Part shown: in pieces, positions 23,559 to 35,204 of the stretch
Position numbering within the stretch: position 1 is the first letter of the stretch
Layout of the letters: each line of letters opens with the position of its first letter
Source of the DNA: Echria macrotheca
Taxonomy: Eukaryota; Ascomycota; Sordariomycetes; Sordariales; Schizotheciaceae
Assembly (NCBI GenBank): GCA_030411725.1
Contig: MU839827.1
Span: 2,108,001-2,172,000 of the forward strand
Length of the DNA stretch: 64,000 bases
Direction of reading: 5' to 3'
Notes under the pieces: model-generated
The model's input: the letters and a program-made list of their open reading frames with translations, nothing else
Told to the model about the DNA's origin: nothing
The model's database searches: none
Made by a program: the position numbers and the translations under genes

Positions 23559-25234
23559 TCACCGTAAAACTTCAAACTCTCGATATTTTCTTAGGTATGT
23601 GCTGCCACGCCGGTAGGCCTTCAGCGCCAGTTCGACAAAGGTGTATTCGAACTTGCGCCCCACGAGCTTAACGATGTTGGAGGCGTCGTGGAACATGGGG
23701 TCGAACACGATGAGGTTTTTGGCTCCGGACCGCTGTCGTTCGAAGCCGATGACGGTCATCGAATGGCCTGCATGCTGGAAGTAAAGGGGAGGTAGGTTGG
23801 TCTGACGGATCCGTTGCGTTGGGTCTTGAACTCCGGACTGGAAATAATTCTCGACGTACTCCATCAGCAGAGCCTCTGACCTCCCCCGTTCTCGGTCTCG
23901 GAAGCCTTGAGCATCGCATCTGCATGTATGTTAGTTAGTGTGTCACGCTTGGCGCCGAGAACGAATGACGACGACACGTACGGTATGTTCAAGAGGCGGA
24001 ACATGGCGAGCGCCTCCGGGGTGCCAATGTATTTCCTCGTGCCTTTGATGCCGCCCGTCTCGAGGCGGCCCTGGCTGTTGATCCCGGCATCCCATGCTGC
24101 TTCAATAAAGTCCTGGATCTGGAAGATGGAGGGAACCTTCTTGTCGAGCTGTCTGTAGCCTTGAAACTTGGTGCTGATTACATATGAAGTCATCATCTGA
24201 ATGTTGCGATACCCGCAGAAACCACCTGGACAGATATTCAGTTAGACGGATCAGATTCCCAGGGATATTCTCTCAAGTACCTTCTTTCTTAAGTTTAGAG
24301 ACGTGCCGGACGCATGGGTGGCAAAGATAGGCATATTTCGTTGATGAGCACTGTTCGAGTAGCTGCGCAATAACCCCGACGACGCCTTCAGACTCGACCT
24401 GGCCGCCTTTCCGAAGTAGTGATACCAGCCAGTCGGGCATCCGGTCCTCGTGGGCATATTTCCCTAGCTGTGCTTTCTGCGTACAAACCAGTCAGACAAC
24501 ATCAGACTCGAAGACTCGGCCGAGACAAGGCAACCTACACCAAGCCTTTTCCCGCGGCTTTGGTCCGACGCTGCAGACGAAGCCCCGTCCATGCGTTGTC
24601 GGGACGTGACAGGATTAGAGTCGGGCATCTTGAGCAGCTTCCTCCACGCCGAGATGGCTTTGGCCTGGCTGCTGCTCGAAGCAGCTGGTTTGGAGTGGGT
24701 TTGTTGTCGCTCGGCCTCGCGATGCGACCTCGAGGGACCCGAAGAGGAGCTACTGGCACCAGGAGCTTGATTTGAAGATGATGATGGTGGCTGGGCTAAT
24801 TCTGGTTCAGGACTGGTTCCGGCCTCGCCCGCGTGGAGCTCGATATGGAAGTCCATCTCGTCAAACGACAGCAGCTCCCCGCATCCGTCCACGGGACACT
24901 CGGCGAAGGGAAGGTCCTCCTCGTCGCCGCCTTTGATGCTGCCCGACCCGTTGTCGCGGCTTCCCGTGGCAACAAAAGGCGAATCCCCCTCGGCGTGGAG
25001 CGTTTCCATGTGCTGGACAGCTGTTAGCCAGACTGTCCGGCCAAAAGAAAGGAAGGAGGCTTGGCTGGACTGCACAGGACAAAGAGCGGAGGAATGTCCA
25101 TGTTAGGCCTGCAAGCGGAAGACACGCACCAGGAGCATGGCGTACTCGCCATCCGTCGCTTCCCAGCCGCAAAATGGGCAAGTCATGGCCGGTGCATGGC
25201 CATCGCCATCGCCATCGTTGTCGCTGTCGCCCAT
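23559..25234 (-). CDS. C78-family ubiquitin peptidase with N-terminal zinc fingers (ZUP1/Mug105-like)
   Basis: Predicted deubiquitinase of the ZUFSP/ZUP1 group; characterised members cleave K63-linked chains and act in genome maintenance. The proposed start MGDSDNDGDGDG lies at 25234. Two C2H2 fingers follow: CPFCGWEATDGEYAMLLH-METLH, joined across an intron at 25040-25140, and CPVDGCGELLSFDEMDFHIELH. A long Ser-rich linker leads to the peptidase domain. Catalytic features are the cysteine in GGFCGYRNIQM, the histidine in HAGHSMTVIGFE and the aspartate in LIVFDPM. Several introns (near 24480, 24280, 23940) split the domain. The final TGA at 23561-23559 overlaps a possible donor (CGGTGAGT), so a further short 3' exon is possible. 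The gene is convergent with ham1, 251 bases away. Family is firm; both ends are less sure. Confidence 0.85.
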
Positions 25235-27610
25235 GGTTGCTGCGATTGTCCGTGCCGTTCACCAGCAGAGTCGCAGATCATTCAGCCCGTCCCGAGACGG
25301 CGGCAGCGCATGGATGCTACGCGGCGGCGACGGCAGCAGCAACCCGGTGGCTCATCAGATCTGGTTGGGGATTGTCGTCGCAAATCTCTGCAGCTGCTGT
25401 GACAAACACAACAAGCATCTGCAAACCGATGGCGGCCGTCTGGCAGAGCAGTCAGGCCGTGATGCTGCTGCCTCTCCCAATTGCCCCGGGCGGTGTCAAG
25501 TGGCCGGCTGTCCATGGCGGTTGGGCGAATGGCGGTCGGGGTTAAGCAGGCAGTGTGCTGTTAGACGAGGACGTGCACCAAAGACTAAACGACGCGAGAA
25601 TTCGACATCCAGCGCGTCCAGATACATCACAGAGTCTATCTTGGAGTTGAGGCTCCTTTCCCAGGGGCTGCGGCGGCCCCATAATTTTCCTAAAGCCAAT
25701 TTCTGTGCAAGACACGGCGTCGCTGCAAAAGCACAGCTTAACATTGCAGAGAAAGACCGACAATAACGCCGTGCCTGGGCACCGTTGGAACCCTGCCCCG
25801 CCAACCCGCCAATTGCGACGGCACCGCTCGAACGAGCAAGTAGCGCGCCTTGCCGAGAACGGCTAGCCCCCTCTACTCGTACGGCTGGCGGCACTTGGGT
25901 CTTGGCGTTTGCAGATGCCAAGACTTCCGCATCGTTCATCCAAGGCGTCGGGTCGTCGACTGCCGCAACCCAGACCTTAATTCTCCATGTACGACACGCG
26001 TGGCCTTCCTTTCTCCGATGGCCTCGAGTGACCAGTCACTTTCTCACAGCTGCTTTCTCGTCCGCGCCCTTGATTCACACGATAATCAAGCCCAGCACAC
26101 TGCTAATTCAAATATTCTTGAACCCTCCTTCTCCGGTCAGCTTGCGGCCTCCCGCCTCCCTCTTCTGCGGTCATGATCACCTCACCTAGGGCCGCCCAGC
26201 TCCAGCTTCCCCAATTTGCGCCCTGCCAGACACTTTCGACACTTACCCCCCCTCCCCCCCTCGCCAGTGGGGCCTGCCCTGCCAGGCTGTAGAGTACACT
26301 ACGTGTCGAGAGAACCAAGGACCCCGAAGTCCCTTGCAGACATTGCTTGCTCCATGTCACCAATCAGACCTGCAAGGCCTCACGTGGACCCAGCCTCGTC
26401 GCCTCGGATGGCAGAGGCTCATGGGTTCCGTTCCCGTCCTAGTCAGACTGTAACTCCAGAAGTTGGATAATTCTAGCGACGGCGAGGCGTCGTCCAGCGC
26501 ACACGGGGCACTCAGCTCATGGCCATGCCCAATACGGCAGTCACAGCGACGGGTAAAGCAGGTAGGCGGCTGCCGCCAGACACGCTTGGTGACCGCAAGT
26601 TCCCTCCCAGCAATCGAGATGCCGAATCCCGAAAACGCTGCCCCAGGCCAATTGTTTCATCTTCTGCTGCCGTCGAAGCCCTTCGGAAGGCGGCTTCCAT
26701 GGCCCAAGAAATGGCGGATCCGGGACCAGACTGACGTGCCAAGACCACGACAACCAAGCTTCCAACGTGATCCCCTCTCAACTCCCGGGCCTTGGCAACG
26801 CGCAGACGGCTGATGGTTCGTAGCGAATTACCCCGGATTGGCTTGAGTGCTGGGGCCGAGGGAGGGTGTGGTAACTAACCATCAATCACTGGCAACCGTT
26901 CTTCGGGCCCGGAGCAAGCCGGACATGAGCGCCTTCAAGCTTCCGTCCGGTGAGACAGCTTCCGGAACGGGACACAAAGTCCTCAGCACTATCCAACGAT
27001 GTGTCTCATCGATTGCTTGGGCAAGAATCACGTCAGCACTCTGTCAATGTTTTGCAAGCAGCCTCATCTTACATTGAGAACAGGGCCGGACGAGACACCG
27101 CCCCGCGCACGAAGGAACTTCCCGGTCACTCTACGCCAGACCCCCGACGCGCGGCCTTTCCTCCGCCTCGGGGGTCGCCCGGCTTTCCTGGGCCGTAATT
27201 CGCGGCGGTCTTTTCCCGGAAATCATCAAGATGCCTTTGCTCACCTTAAGGCATGTCCTACGATTGGCTCCGTCTGTCGAGAACAGTAACATCCGTATAT
27301 GCTTCCGCCGAGGACAGCAGAGACGACCCTCCACCCCCAACCCACATGGGCCGCTGGTTTTGAGCATATTCATCTCTACACATATTCGCAATTCCTCGTC
27401 TCCAAAATTCCCTACCTACCCCGCCTCCCAGACGGCGCTACTATTTTAGGCGCTTTGACAACAGCAAGGATCGCCGCGTCAAGCTCAAGTCTGCGGTGTA
27501 GATCGATTGGCGATCTCCCGGCGCTCGGCGCCGAACCGGCCCCCCGACTTGATGCAGCATGCGAGGACCTCGTTGGCAGAGGCTCGCAGCAATCATGAAT
27601 TGGCCGAATC

Positions 27611-27659
27611 GGTCCCTAGGCATTTCTGTCGTCGGGACCCAAATGTATTGTACAATACA
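27611..27659. repeat. Inverted repeat followed by a perfect 16-bp palindrome
   Basis: GGTCCC at 27611-27616 is answered by GGGACC at 27634-27639, and five bases later TGTATTGTACAATACA (27644-27659) equals its own reverse complement. The palindrome is AT-rich within GC-rich DNA. It resembles a binding site for a dimeric protein, but no factor can be named. Confidence 0.6.
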
Positions 27660-28425
27660 AAGGGACTGCTGACGGACCTTCGCCACCGAAGCATACGACG
27701 ACACGGAGCTTGAGCAGCTTCCTGTCCCAGCGTTTAGCCCGAGGATGCGTTGCCAGTCTGTGTTTGTCGTAGGGCTTTACACTCCCGTTAAAACCCAGGG
27801 GACCGGGTAGAGTAGCGTTGAGGCGGGTGAATTCCGTGTCGGCGCGGCCCCGCACCCGATGCGGTGCTGCAAAGGCAAGGCTTGGCGTATGTCATCGCCA
27901 TGGAAGGGGGACTTAAGGTTATTATAACCACTGGACCTTACGAGGAGTGTGTGGTATCGGGAGCCATTTCTATGCGACCGAAACCGAGGCGCGACCCCGG
28001 AATACTCAACAAAAGCGCGCATGCGCCAGCGGACGCCGCACCCGCTCCATATGTGCTGCGGTAGGCAGCAGCTAAATACGAAGGCTTACTAAGGGTCCAG
28101 GTGCCATCGCCAGATGTTCAGCTACGATTATGTAAACTACACCAGGGTTACCCGGAGACACTCGACAGAACCAAGTTACCTGCAAGGTCCTGCTTTGCCT
28201 GTCTGTCGTCCTGCAGTGCCGGCGGGGCAGAGAGAACACACAAGTATTCCCGTGGCCGGGTTGCCCCGGGGTCTGGATTTAGAAACACAAAACAGCATTC
28301 GAACTCGGTATGCTTTTGTGGAACACGGAAAGGGGTTGGGACGAGATAGTTGGTGTTGTAAATCCGCGATTGGATATGCGGCAACACATCCGCCCGGGTC
28401 TACGCCGGAGTTAGTTGACTTGGCA

Positions 28426-28452
28426 GCATGCCCTCGCATGCCCACGCATGCC
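28426..28452. repeat. Three GCATGCC units at 10-bp spacing
   Basis: GCATGCC occurs at 28426, 28436 and 28446, with spacers CTC and CAC. The core GCATGC is palindromic, and the spacing places all copies on one face of the helix. Function unknown. Confidence 0.6.
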
Positions 28453-29272
28453 TCGCCCACACCCGCACACAAGACCAGCCGAAAAGGGTTTCCCGCATGC
28501 CGCCTGCCTCGTGGGCGCTCGTGGGTTTGTGAACCTTATGGCTCAACGGGCCAGGGTACGGATAACAAAGGTGGTGGACGACAGGTACCAGAGACACGGA
28601 AGCGGATTAGTCAATATGCTCAGCAAAGTTGGACTGGGTCGAGGTTGGGCCGAATCGGCCAGTAGACAGGCAGCTGTCAGTAATGAGAGGGTCTAATCGC
28701 CGAAAAAGGGGCGAGAGAAGCCAGGGCGTATACGGCTAGAAGCCGACGGGTGGGCGCACGGGGAGACGGACCATGGCGATCAGTTTGGGCGTTTATGGAA
28801 TGTCCGTTTGTGCAGCATCTCTGTCTCGTCGCTGAGCTAATCGCCAGCTTTCGACCGAGGCCTGTGACGAGGTTCTCAGTGTTCAGAAGGTATCCCCAGA
28901 TGTCGGGTCTGCCACCGCGCCAGCATCGGCCGTTTTTTTGGGCGAAGCAGGGTGAGCTTGCGAACGGGGCCGCCCCCCCCCGGACCTGCCCCCCAGTAGC
29001 TGATACCCAGCACTTGCAGGCAGGCCGTTGTCCGTCCAAGTACCCAGATTGCCAGCTTTTACCAACGGGAATTAGAGCGGAAGTAAATCCGGCGTCTCTG
29101 GTTATAATGAGCCGGGTCCTCCCACCGATCTGCCCTTTCCCAACTGGTCAACTGGCTTGGCAGGGCTGATAAAGACTCGAAAACGTGCTTGACGTGCTCT
29201 TTCGCGTGACGATACGCATAGTTATTCGTTGCTACGACGCTGTGCTGCCTGTTGGTCCCAGACTTTTATAAC

Positions 29273-31732
29273 ATGGCTGAGCAACTCAAACGCACATTTC
29301 ACGGTAAGTTCCCCCCTTACCTACGTGCCCCAACCTTCCACACCACATCCCGACGGGCTGGTAAATCCTACCGCCAGGGGAACAAAACACTCAGGGGAGA
29401 AAATAGAACTGACAGGAGGACGTTCATCCCATTTTCACCAGGCTGCTTGACATGCCGCAAGAGAAAGGTCCGCTGCCATGGCGGGAACCCGTGCCAGAAC
29501 TGTTCGCGGATGAACATCACCTGCCACAGCTCCTTTGAGACCAACCTCCGGATCCGCGTGTCAACACCCAACGGCCAGAAGGTTGTCGAGACAAAACACA
29601 CAGCCAAGAGGACGGCTGAGGCACCAAGACAGCAGCAGCAACATCAACAGCAGGCGCAGAGATCCAACCCCCACCAACCACCACAACTGCTCGGGACCCC
29701 ATCGGGCTATGGAGGCCGCAACGACCCCTATGTCACCACGTTCCAGCCCCAGTTCAGTTCCTTCTCCTTCGCGCAGCCTCCCACGACGACGTACGCGTCG
29801 GAGCCGCCGACGCTTCAGCTCACACCGCCATCGTCACTGGGTAACGTCGTGCAGGACCTCGACCCTGGGCAGTTCAACGGAGTATGGGGGGCCTTCGATT
29901 TTGGCGCCATCGACCCGGACTTGGGACGTGACTTCGGGCCGCGGGTGGACGTCGGCGGCATGCACGCGCCCGTGACACTGCCTCCGATGTTTGAACAGTA
30001 CCTGCCTACGACACCACCCGTTTCGAACCACGGGTATGCCATCTCGGACAGCGAGGGCTCGACGTCGTCCAACGGACAGCTCCGCGAGGGACCTAAGGAA
30101 TGGGTACCACGACGTCGTAAGCGGAGTCGGAAGGAGCCGTCGCCGGCTGACGTCGCCAAGGGGAGGTCGACCACAGGAGCGGGAGTAGGGGCAGTAGTCG
30201 CTCCAGCATCAGCATCGGCCTCCTCGGCGCAACAGAGGCGAATGGTGGATGAGGCCAACCTGTACGAGCACTTCCGAAACTGCACCCAGGATGACTTCAT
30301 CAATGAGCAGGATACAAAATGGTCCTTCAACAGGTTCGTGCCCGACTTCGTGCAGAAATGCAGCCCTCATTCCCCGATGAGACTCGCCGTACTAGCCTGG
30401 ACAGCAAAGCATTCGGCTATTGAAGACGGAGCGCCGGTCGACCCCACGGCCGTAGGCTGGTACAACCAGTCATCAGAGCAAGTAGAGAAGCTCTTCAACT
30501 TGCCGGATCCGAACCTGGAGCTCGGGAATCTGCTGCCCGTAACCAATGCCGCCGAGGTCATCATTGCGACCTCCTTCTTCCTCAACCGCTACGACGTCCT
30601 CAGCGGCGACCTATCCCTCGCCAACAGCCGGCTCGAGCGCATGACAAGATGGCTGTCCAAGAACACGGCCGCCCTCAGCCTCTCGCCGTTCGTCAGCAAG
30701 CTCCTGCTCTGGGCCTGCTACCTCCAGATCCGCATCAGCATCTTCAGCCGTGACTACCTCCGCTTCCCCACGCTTCTCGATGTGCTCGGCGGCCGCACCG
30801 ATTACCACCTCATCCTTGAGCAGTCGCACAACTTTTACCTCGACATGTTTGGCTCCAGTTACCCGCAGGAGCGACTGGCCGAGGATGTCGAGCGCATCCC
30901 TGCAGCTCTGCACCTGCACGAGACGTTCCGGCTGCTCAACAACATCCTTCGCTACCGCACCCTTCGCCACAATCAGAGCTTGACTTCCGGGGACGATCTA
31001 ATGAAGTGGGAGGAGCTGGCTCTTGTCAAGCGCACCGTCGAGGATGAAATGCAGCGCGTCGAAGCCGACTTCGACCTCGCCGTCGCTGTGAACCCGTCCG
31101 CATCCGTGCTCCGCCAGGGACCTATGCCCAACATGTCCTTCTCGACCCCGGCGTCGTCGTCGATGCGCGCTGGTACCGGCTCCACATCCCCGGAACCGAC
31201 TTCCTCGCCGCTCCCACCGGGAGGTGCCATGTCCATGCCTACTATGATGATGGGCATCCGCTCGCCGCCAACACCGCCTCAGTTTCAGCCAGGCAAGCTC
31301 AGCCGAGTCAGCCTGCACTGGCTGACGGCGTACGCGGCCTTCATGACGACCAAGATCTTGTGGTCGCGGCTCGTCCGGCTCGACATCCGCACCGATGAGA
31401 CGTCTACGGCGGCGGTGGAGTCTATCCTGCAGATCGCGCTGCTCCTGCGGCGATCCGAGGGCACCCAGCTGCACGCGCGGGAGCTGCCGTCGATGCTCTG
31501 GCCGCTGCCGCTGTTTGTGGCCGGCATCGAGGCGGTCGACGAGGTACGGGCCGACTGGGTCAAGCTGTTCATCTCGGGTGTGCAGGGCGACAGGGGCGCC
31601 CAGAACGGCGGCATCAAGATGCTTGAGCTGCTTGAGGAGGTCCGTTCTCGCCAGGATGCCCAGGGCAGGCGCATCGTTGTTACCGATCTCATGGTCGAGA
31701 AGGGGCAGACCACGGACATGTTTGTTTTCTAG
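29273..31732 (+). CDS. Zn2Cys6 fungal transcription factor
   Basis: Predicted nuclear DNA-binding regulator of the fungal-specific zinc cluster class. Two exons (29273-29303 and 29442-31732) give 773 residues. Splicing joins MAEQLKRTFH to GCLTCRKRKVRCHGGNP, putting a complete cluster (C-x2-C-x6-C-x5-C-x2-C-x6-C) at residues 12-38, followed by SRMNITCHSS. Reading through the intron instead would also stay open, but would insert a proline-rich piece and use an unsupported upstream start. Residues about 85-110 are Gln-rich, and low-complexity Pro/Ser segments follow. The C-terminal half, from about residue 300, is helical and hydrophobic, as expected for a fungal transcription-factor regulatory domain. 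Target genes are unknown. Class is firm, orthology is not. Confidence 0.9.
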   Translation: MAEQLKRTFHGKFPPYLRAPTFHTTSRRAGKSYRQGNKTLRGENRTDRRTFIPFSPGCLTCRKRKVRCHGGNPCQNCSRMNITCHSSFETNLRIRVSTPNGQKVVETKHTAKRTAEAPRQQQQHQQQAQRSNPHQPPQLLGTPSGYGGRNDPYVTTFQPQFSSFSFAQPPTTTYASEPPTLQLTPPSSLGNVVQDLDPGQFNGVWGAFDFGAIDPDLGRDFGPRVDVGGMHAPVTLPPMFEQYLPTTPPVSNHGYAISDSEGSTSSNGQLREGPKEWVPRRRKRSRKEPSPADVAKGRSTTGAGVGAVVAPASASASSAQQRRMVDEANLYEHFRNCTQDDFINEQDTKWSFNRFVPDFVQKCSPHSPMRLAVLAWTAKHSAIEDGAPVDPTAVGWYNQSSEQVEKLFNLPDPNLELGNLLPVTNAAEVIIATSFFLNRYDVLSGDLSLANSRLERMTRWLSKNTAALSLSPFVSKLLLWACYLQIRISIFSRDYLRFPTLLDVLGGRTDYHLILEQSHNFYLDMFGSSYPQERLAEDVERIPAALHLHETFRLLNNILRYRTLRHNQSLTSGDDLMKWEELALVKRTVEDEMQRVEADFDLAVAVNPSASVLRQGPMPNMSFSTPASSSMRAGTGSTSPEPTSSPLPPGGAMSMPTMMMGIRSPPTPPQFQPGKLSRVSLHWLTAYAAFMTTKILWSRLVRLDIRTDETSTAAVESILQIALLLRRSEGTQLHARELPSMLWPLPLFVAGIEAVDEVRADWVKLFISGVQGDRGAQNGGIKMLELLEEVRSRQDAQGRRIVVTDLMVEKGQTTDMFVF

Positions 31733-32374
31733 ATGTTTCTCTGATATACAGGCTATGGATGGGTACGGGAAGGCGCGGGAGGCGGCGGTGTCGTGGCGGT
31801 GTTGGAGGTTTGGTTTAGGGAAGGAAGTAGTGGTGGACGTGCTCTTTTTTTCGTGATTTGTTTTCCAGCTTCTTAGACACGGGACGGGATCATGATGATA
31901 AACGACATGGGACGGAAATGGAGTCGGTCATTTTAGGTTTTCTGTCATGGGAGGCTGAGCCGTCATAGTTAACGTATGCATTTTATGGCAACCTTGATAT
32001 CGTCGTCTGATGTTAGTTAACCCTGAGGCTGCGCCAAGCCAGGTACGATGCAGCTAGTGTTAAAGTGGGTCAGCGATGACTCTAACGGCCTGTCACTGAG
32101 TCACTGACACCCGCACGAAAATATCCGCATAAAGAGGTTTATGCACGTACGCAGTAACAGGCGCGTTTGGGATCCTTGACCCCGCTGTCGCAACCCCACC
32201 TCTGGTGAATTCCCCCCCGTCCAAAGCCCCTCTAAAATAATTGTGCCCCGCCATCTCGTGTGCCGTCCCGCCGTCTTGAACACGACTCACGACTCCCTTC
32301 TTGTCGCCATTCCTGCTGCGCGAGAGTATTTTACGAATCCTGAGAGAGAGAGAGCAATCCAGACGGCGACCGAA
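31733..32374. promoter_or_regulatory. Interval between the Zn2Cys6 gene and the seryl-tRNA synthetase gene
   Basis: About 640 bases. The left part should be the 3' UTR of the transcription factor gene. The stretch before 32374 includes a GAGAGAGAGAGAG run (about 32341-32353) in the synthetase leader. No gene or structured RNA recognised. Confidence 0.45.
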
Positions 32375-34631
32375 GATGCTTGACGTAAACGACTTTAGTA
32401 TGTACAATTTTTTTCCTCGTATCACTAACAACCCCCTTCCCCCCGCCAGCCCCTGACTAGAAGAAACATATCGGGCTGACTAGAGACTTTTTTTTGTTCA
32501 ACTTGAATAGTTGCCGAGCGCGGCGGCAACCCTGAGAAGATCAGGGAGAGCCAGCGCAAGCGGTTCGCGCCCGTGGAGGATGTCGACGAGGTGATTGCCA
32601 TGTTTGAGGACCATCGCAAGAGTGAGTTGAGAGAGGATTCCCCTTTTTTTCCGACAAGACGGGGGGGGATGGGAGGAGAGAGGAGGGGATTGGGATTGAC
32701 TGACTGACACGGATATAATTAATAGCGGCATACGCGGCCAGCCAGATCAACGCCAAGATCAACGAGGTTCAGAAGCAGATTGGGCCGAAGAAGAAGGCAT
32801 GCACACACGAATTTTCCCACCGATCCTTACCTACACTACCTACCTACCTAGCTGCGCACGTTTCGAAGGCTAACGAGGTTGGGGACAATGTGGATATAGG
32901 CCAAGGAGGATGTTACTGAGCTTTTGCAGAAGAAAGGTTCGGAGATGTTCTTATGTCGGTTTTTGGTGGTGGGATGGGGAGGCTGACGTTGCGTATAGCG
33001 GACCTGGAGAAGGAGAAGAAGGAGTTGTTGGCCTCGGCTGTCGAGAAGGAGAAGGCTTTGCGCGCCAAGGTCAAGACGATCGGCAATCTTGTGCATGAGT
33101 CGGTTCCGGTCTCGAACAACGAGGTGTGTGTGCGGAATGGCGGATGCGGATAGGGGAAATCGCTGACGGGTTGTAGGATAACAACACGGTGGAACGCACC
33201 TGGGCGCCGGAGGGAGTTACTTTCGAGAAGCGCAATGTTCTGTCTCGTAAGCTACGTCGGGTGTGTGGCGCATCAATGGGGACTAACGCGCAGGCTAGAT
33301 CACGAAGTCCTCGAGAAGCTGGACGGATACGACCCGGAGAGAGGCGTCAAGGTCGTTGGGCATCGCGGGTACTTCCTGAGGAACTGGGGTGTCTTCCTCA
33401 ACCAGTATGATTCGGAACTAGGTGTTTTGTCATTGTTACTGACCAGTCCAGGGCCTGCATCAACTATGGTCTTGAGTTCCTTTACAACAAGGGCTATGTT
33501 CCGCTACACACACCGCAGCTCATGCTGAAGGAGCAGATGGCCAAGACCGCACAGCTTTCGCAGTTTGACGAGGAGCTGTACAAGGTCACCGGTGACCAGG
33601 CTGACAAGTACCTCATTGCTGTATGTGACTGCAGTCGGCGACACAGTGGAAAGGGGTTACTAACATTGCCAAGACTTCGGAGCAGCCGATCAGCGCTTAC
33701 CACAGCGACGAATGGTTGCAGCCCCGCGACCTCCCTCTGAAGTGAGTAGCTCGGATCTATCTTTATATGCTACAAAGATTGACCCTTGCAGGTATGCCGG
33801 TTACTCGACGTGCTTCCGCAAGGAGGCGGGTGCTGTAAGTGCCCTAGACCACACCCGAGAATAAAATCTGACCGCTGCAGCACGGCAAAGATGTATGGGG
33901 CATCTTCCGCGTCCACGAGTTCACAAAGGTCGAGCAGTTTTGCCTGACGGATCCCGAGAAGTTCGTTTCCCCTTGGTAACCAAGATTTTTGGTTAACGAG
34001 AGAATAGGTCCTGGGAGATGTTTGAGACCATGATTGGCAACTCGGAGGAATTCTACAAGTCTCTGGGCATCCCATATCGTGTCGTTGCTATCGTCTCTGG
34101 CGCTCTGAGTACGTACATGATGCATAATCCGCCGACGAAGTCTAACTATGTATAGACAATGCGGCCTCCAAGAAGCTTGATCTCGAAGCATGGTTCCCTG
34201 TAAGTGCCTGATCCTGATTTGTCGGATGCCATCTGACTCCCGCAGCACCAAGGAGAGTTCAAGGAGCTTGTCAGCTGCAGCAACTGCACAGACTACCAGA
34301 GCCGAGATCTCGAGATTCGGTACGGTGTGAAGAAGCAGACGGATGCCAAGAAGACCTATGTCCACGCCCTGAACTCTACGCTCACTGCCACGACGAGGAC
34401 AATCTGCGCCATTCTTGAAAACTACCAGACCGAGGACGTAAGTGCCGGCACTGCCGTAAAAATGAGCTGAGCTGATGATTTGTAGGGTATCAAGGTTCCC
34501 GAACCACTGCGCAAGGTAAGCAGGACGCTGTTTTTATATTGCGGTGTGACTAATCTGAGCAGTATCTCCCGGGGGCTCCGGATTTCATTCCGTTTGCCCA
34601 AAAACCGAAACAGGAGATACCGGTGCGGTAA
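32375..34631 (+). CDS. Cytosolic seryl-tRNA synthetase
   Basis: Charges tRNA-Ser (and tRNA-Sec where present) with serine; class II synthetase. About a dozen short introns interrupt a protein of roughly 470 residues starting MLDVNDFIAERGGNPEKIRE. The N-terminal coiled-coil tRNA-binding arm runs from about residue 40 to 105 (KINEVQKQIGPKKKAKED, LEKEKKELLASAVEKEKALR). Class II motifs follow: motif 1 around FLYNKGYVPLHTP, motif 2 CFRKEAGAHGKDVWGIFRVH, and motif 3 TTRTICAILENYQTEDG, the eukaryotic cytosolic form. The end PFAQKPKQEIPVR lies just before TAA at 34629. No mitochondrial presequence is seen. The first intron follows only 22 coding bases. Secure assignment; individual intron borders were checked by eye only. 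Confidence 0.93.
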
Positions 34632-35204
34632 ATGTGTGGATCGCTGGAGCTGTGTTGTTGACGGTCGGGATGAGTATATGCTTGGTTTCCTGGTGAAGCT
34701 CTGTGCAAGCATGCCTAGATTTAGACATAAACGGATCCCTTGTTCGACATGTCTTGAAGTCAATGGTACCTCGATTGTTAGTGATTATTGTGCTTATGGC
34801 TTTTCTCTCGTGATGACGTGACACAAAGTAGCAGCCCGGGGTGACATGGTACCCGTTCTTTGGTTGTACTCTGTCAAAATGCTTGAGCAGAGCAGCCTGG
34901 TGAAGGCCTTTTGTCGTATGAGAATTACCTTTCATGCACCTGGAGATTTTCATCTGGGAACTGAATAGGGAATAAGGAATACACGGGGGTTTGTTGCAAG
35001 ATGTACTTGCGATGCCTATCTATGTTATCAGAGAGACTGTGTTGGAGTGGGGGGGCATCTGAAATACCTTACTGGGTGAGTGAACCACTCACCCTGTCTG
35101 TGTCAGGCAGGCCCATGTGGTTAGGAGGCATGGTTTGGCAAAACGAGGACAAATCTTTTTTTGTTTCTGGGAAACGTTTTTATCTAGAGATGTTGGTGTT
35201 AGTT

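Larger units (their letters stand above)
25235..29272. other. 4 kb gene-poor region between the C78 peptidase and the Zn2Cys6 gene
   Basis: No frame in this stretch shows a recognisable domain, a plausible exon chain or a sustained coding pattern, despite several open frames of 100-180 codons that are common in GC-rich DNA. It contains a perfect 16-bp palindrome (27644-27659) next to a 6-bp inverted repeat, and three GCATGCC units spaced exactly 10 bp (28426-28452). Both flanking genes point outward, so their promoters lie here; a long non-coding transcript cannot be excluded. No tRNA seen. Confidence 0.5.

Noticed and set aside
28114..28665. Plus-strand frame of about 183 codons in the gene-poor region
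   Set aside because: Composition is irregular, no domain or plausible intron chain was found, and frames of this length are expected in GC-rich DNA.
29304..29441. Reading the Zn2Cys6 gene without its first intron, giving a longer N-terminus
   Set aside because: The stretch has a good donor and acceptor, and removing it joins the residues directly before the zinc cluster in frame from a proper ATG.
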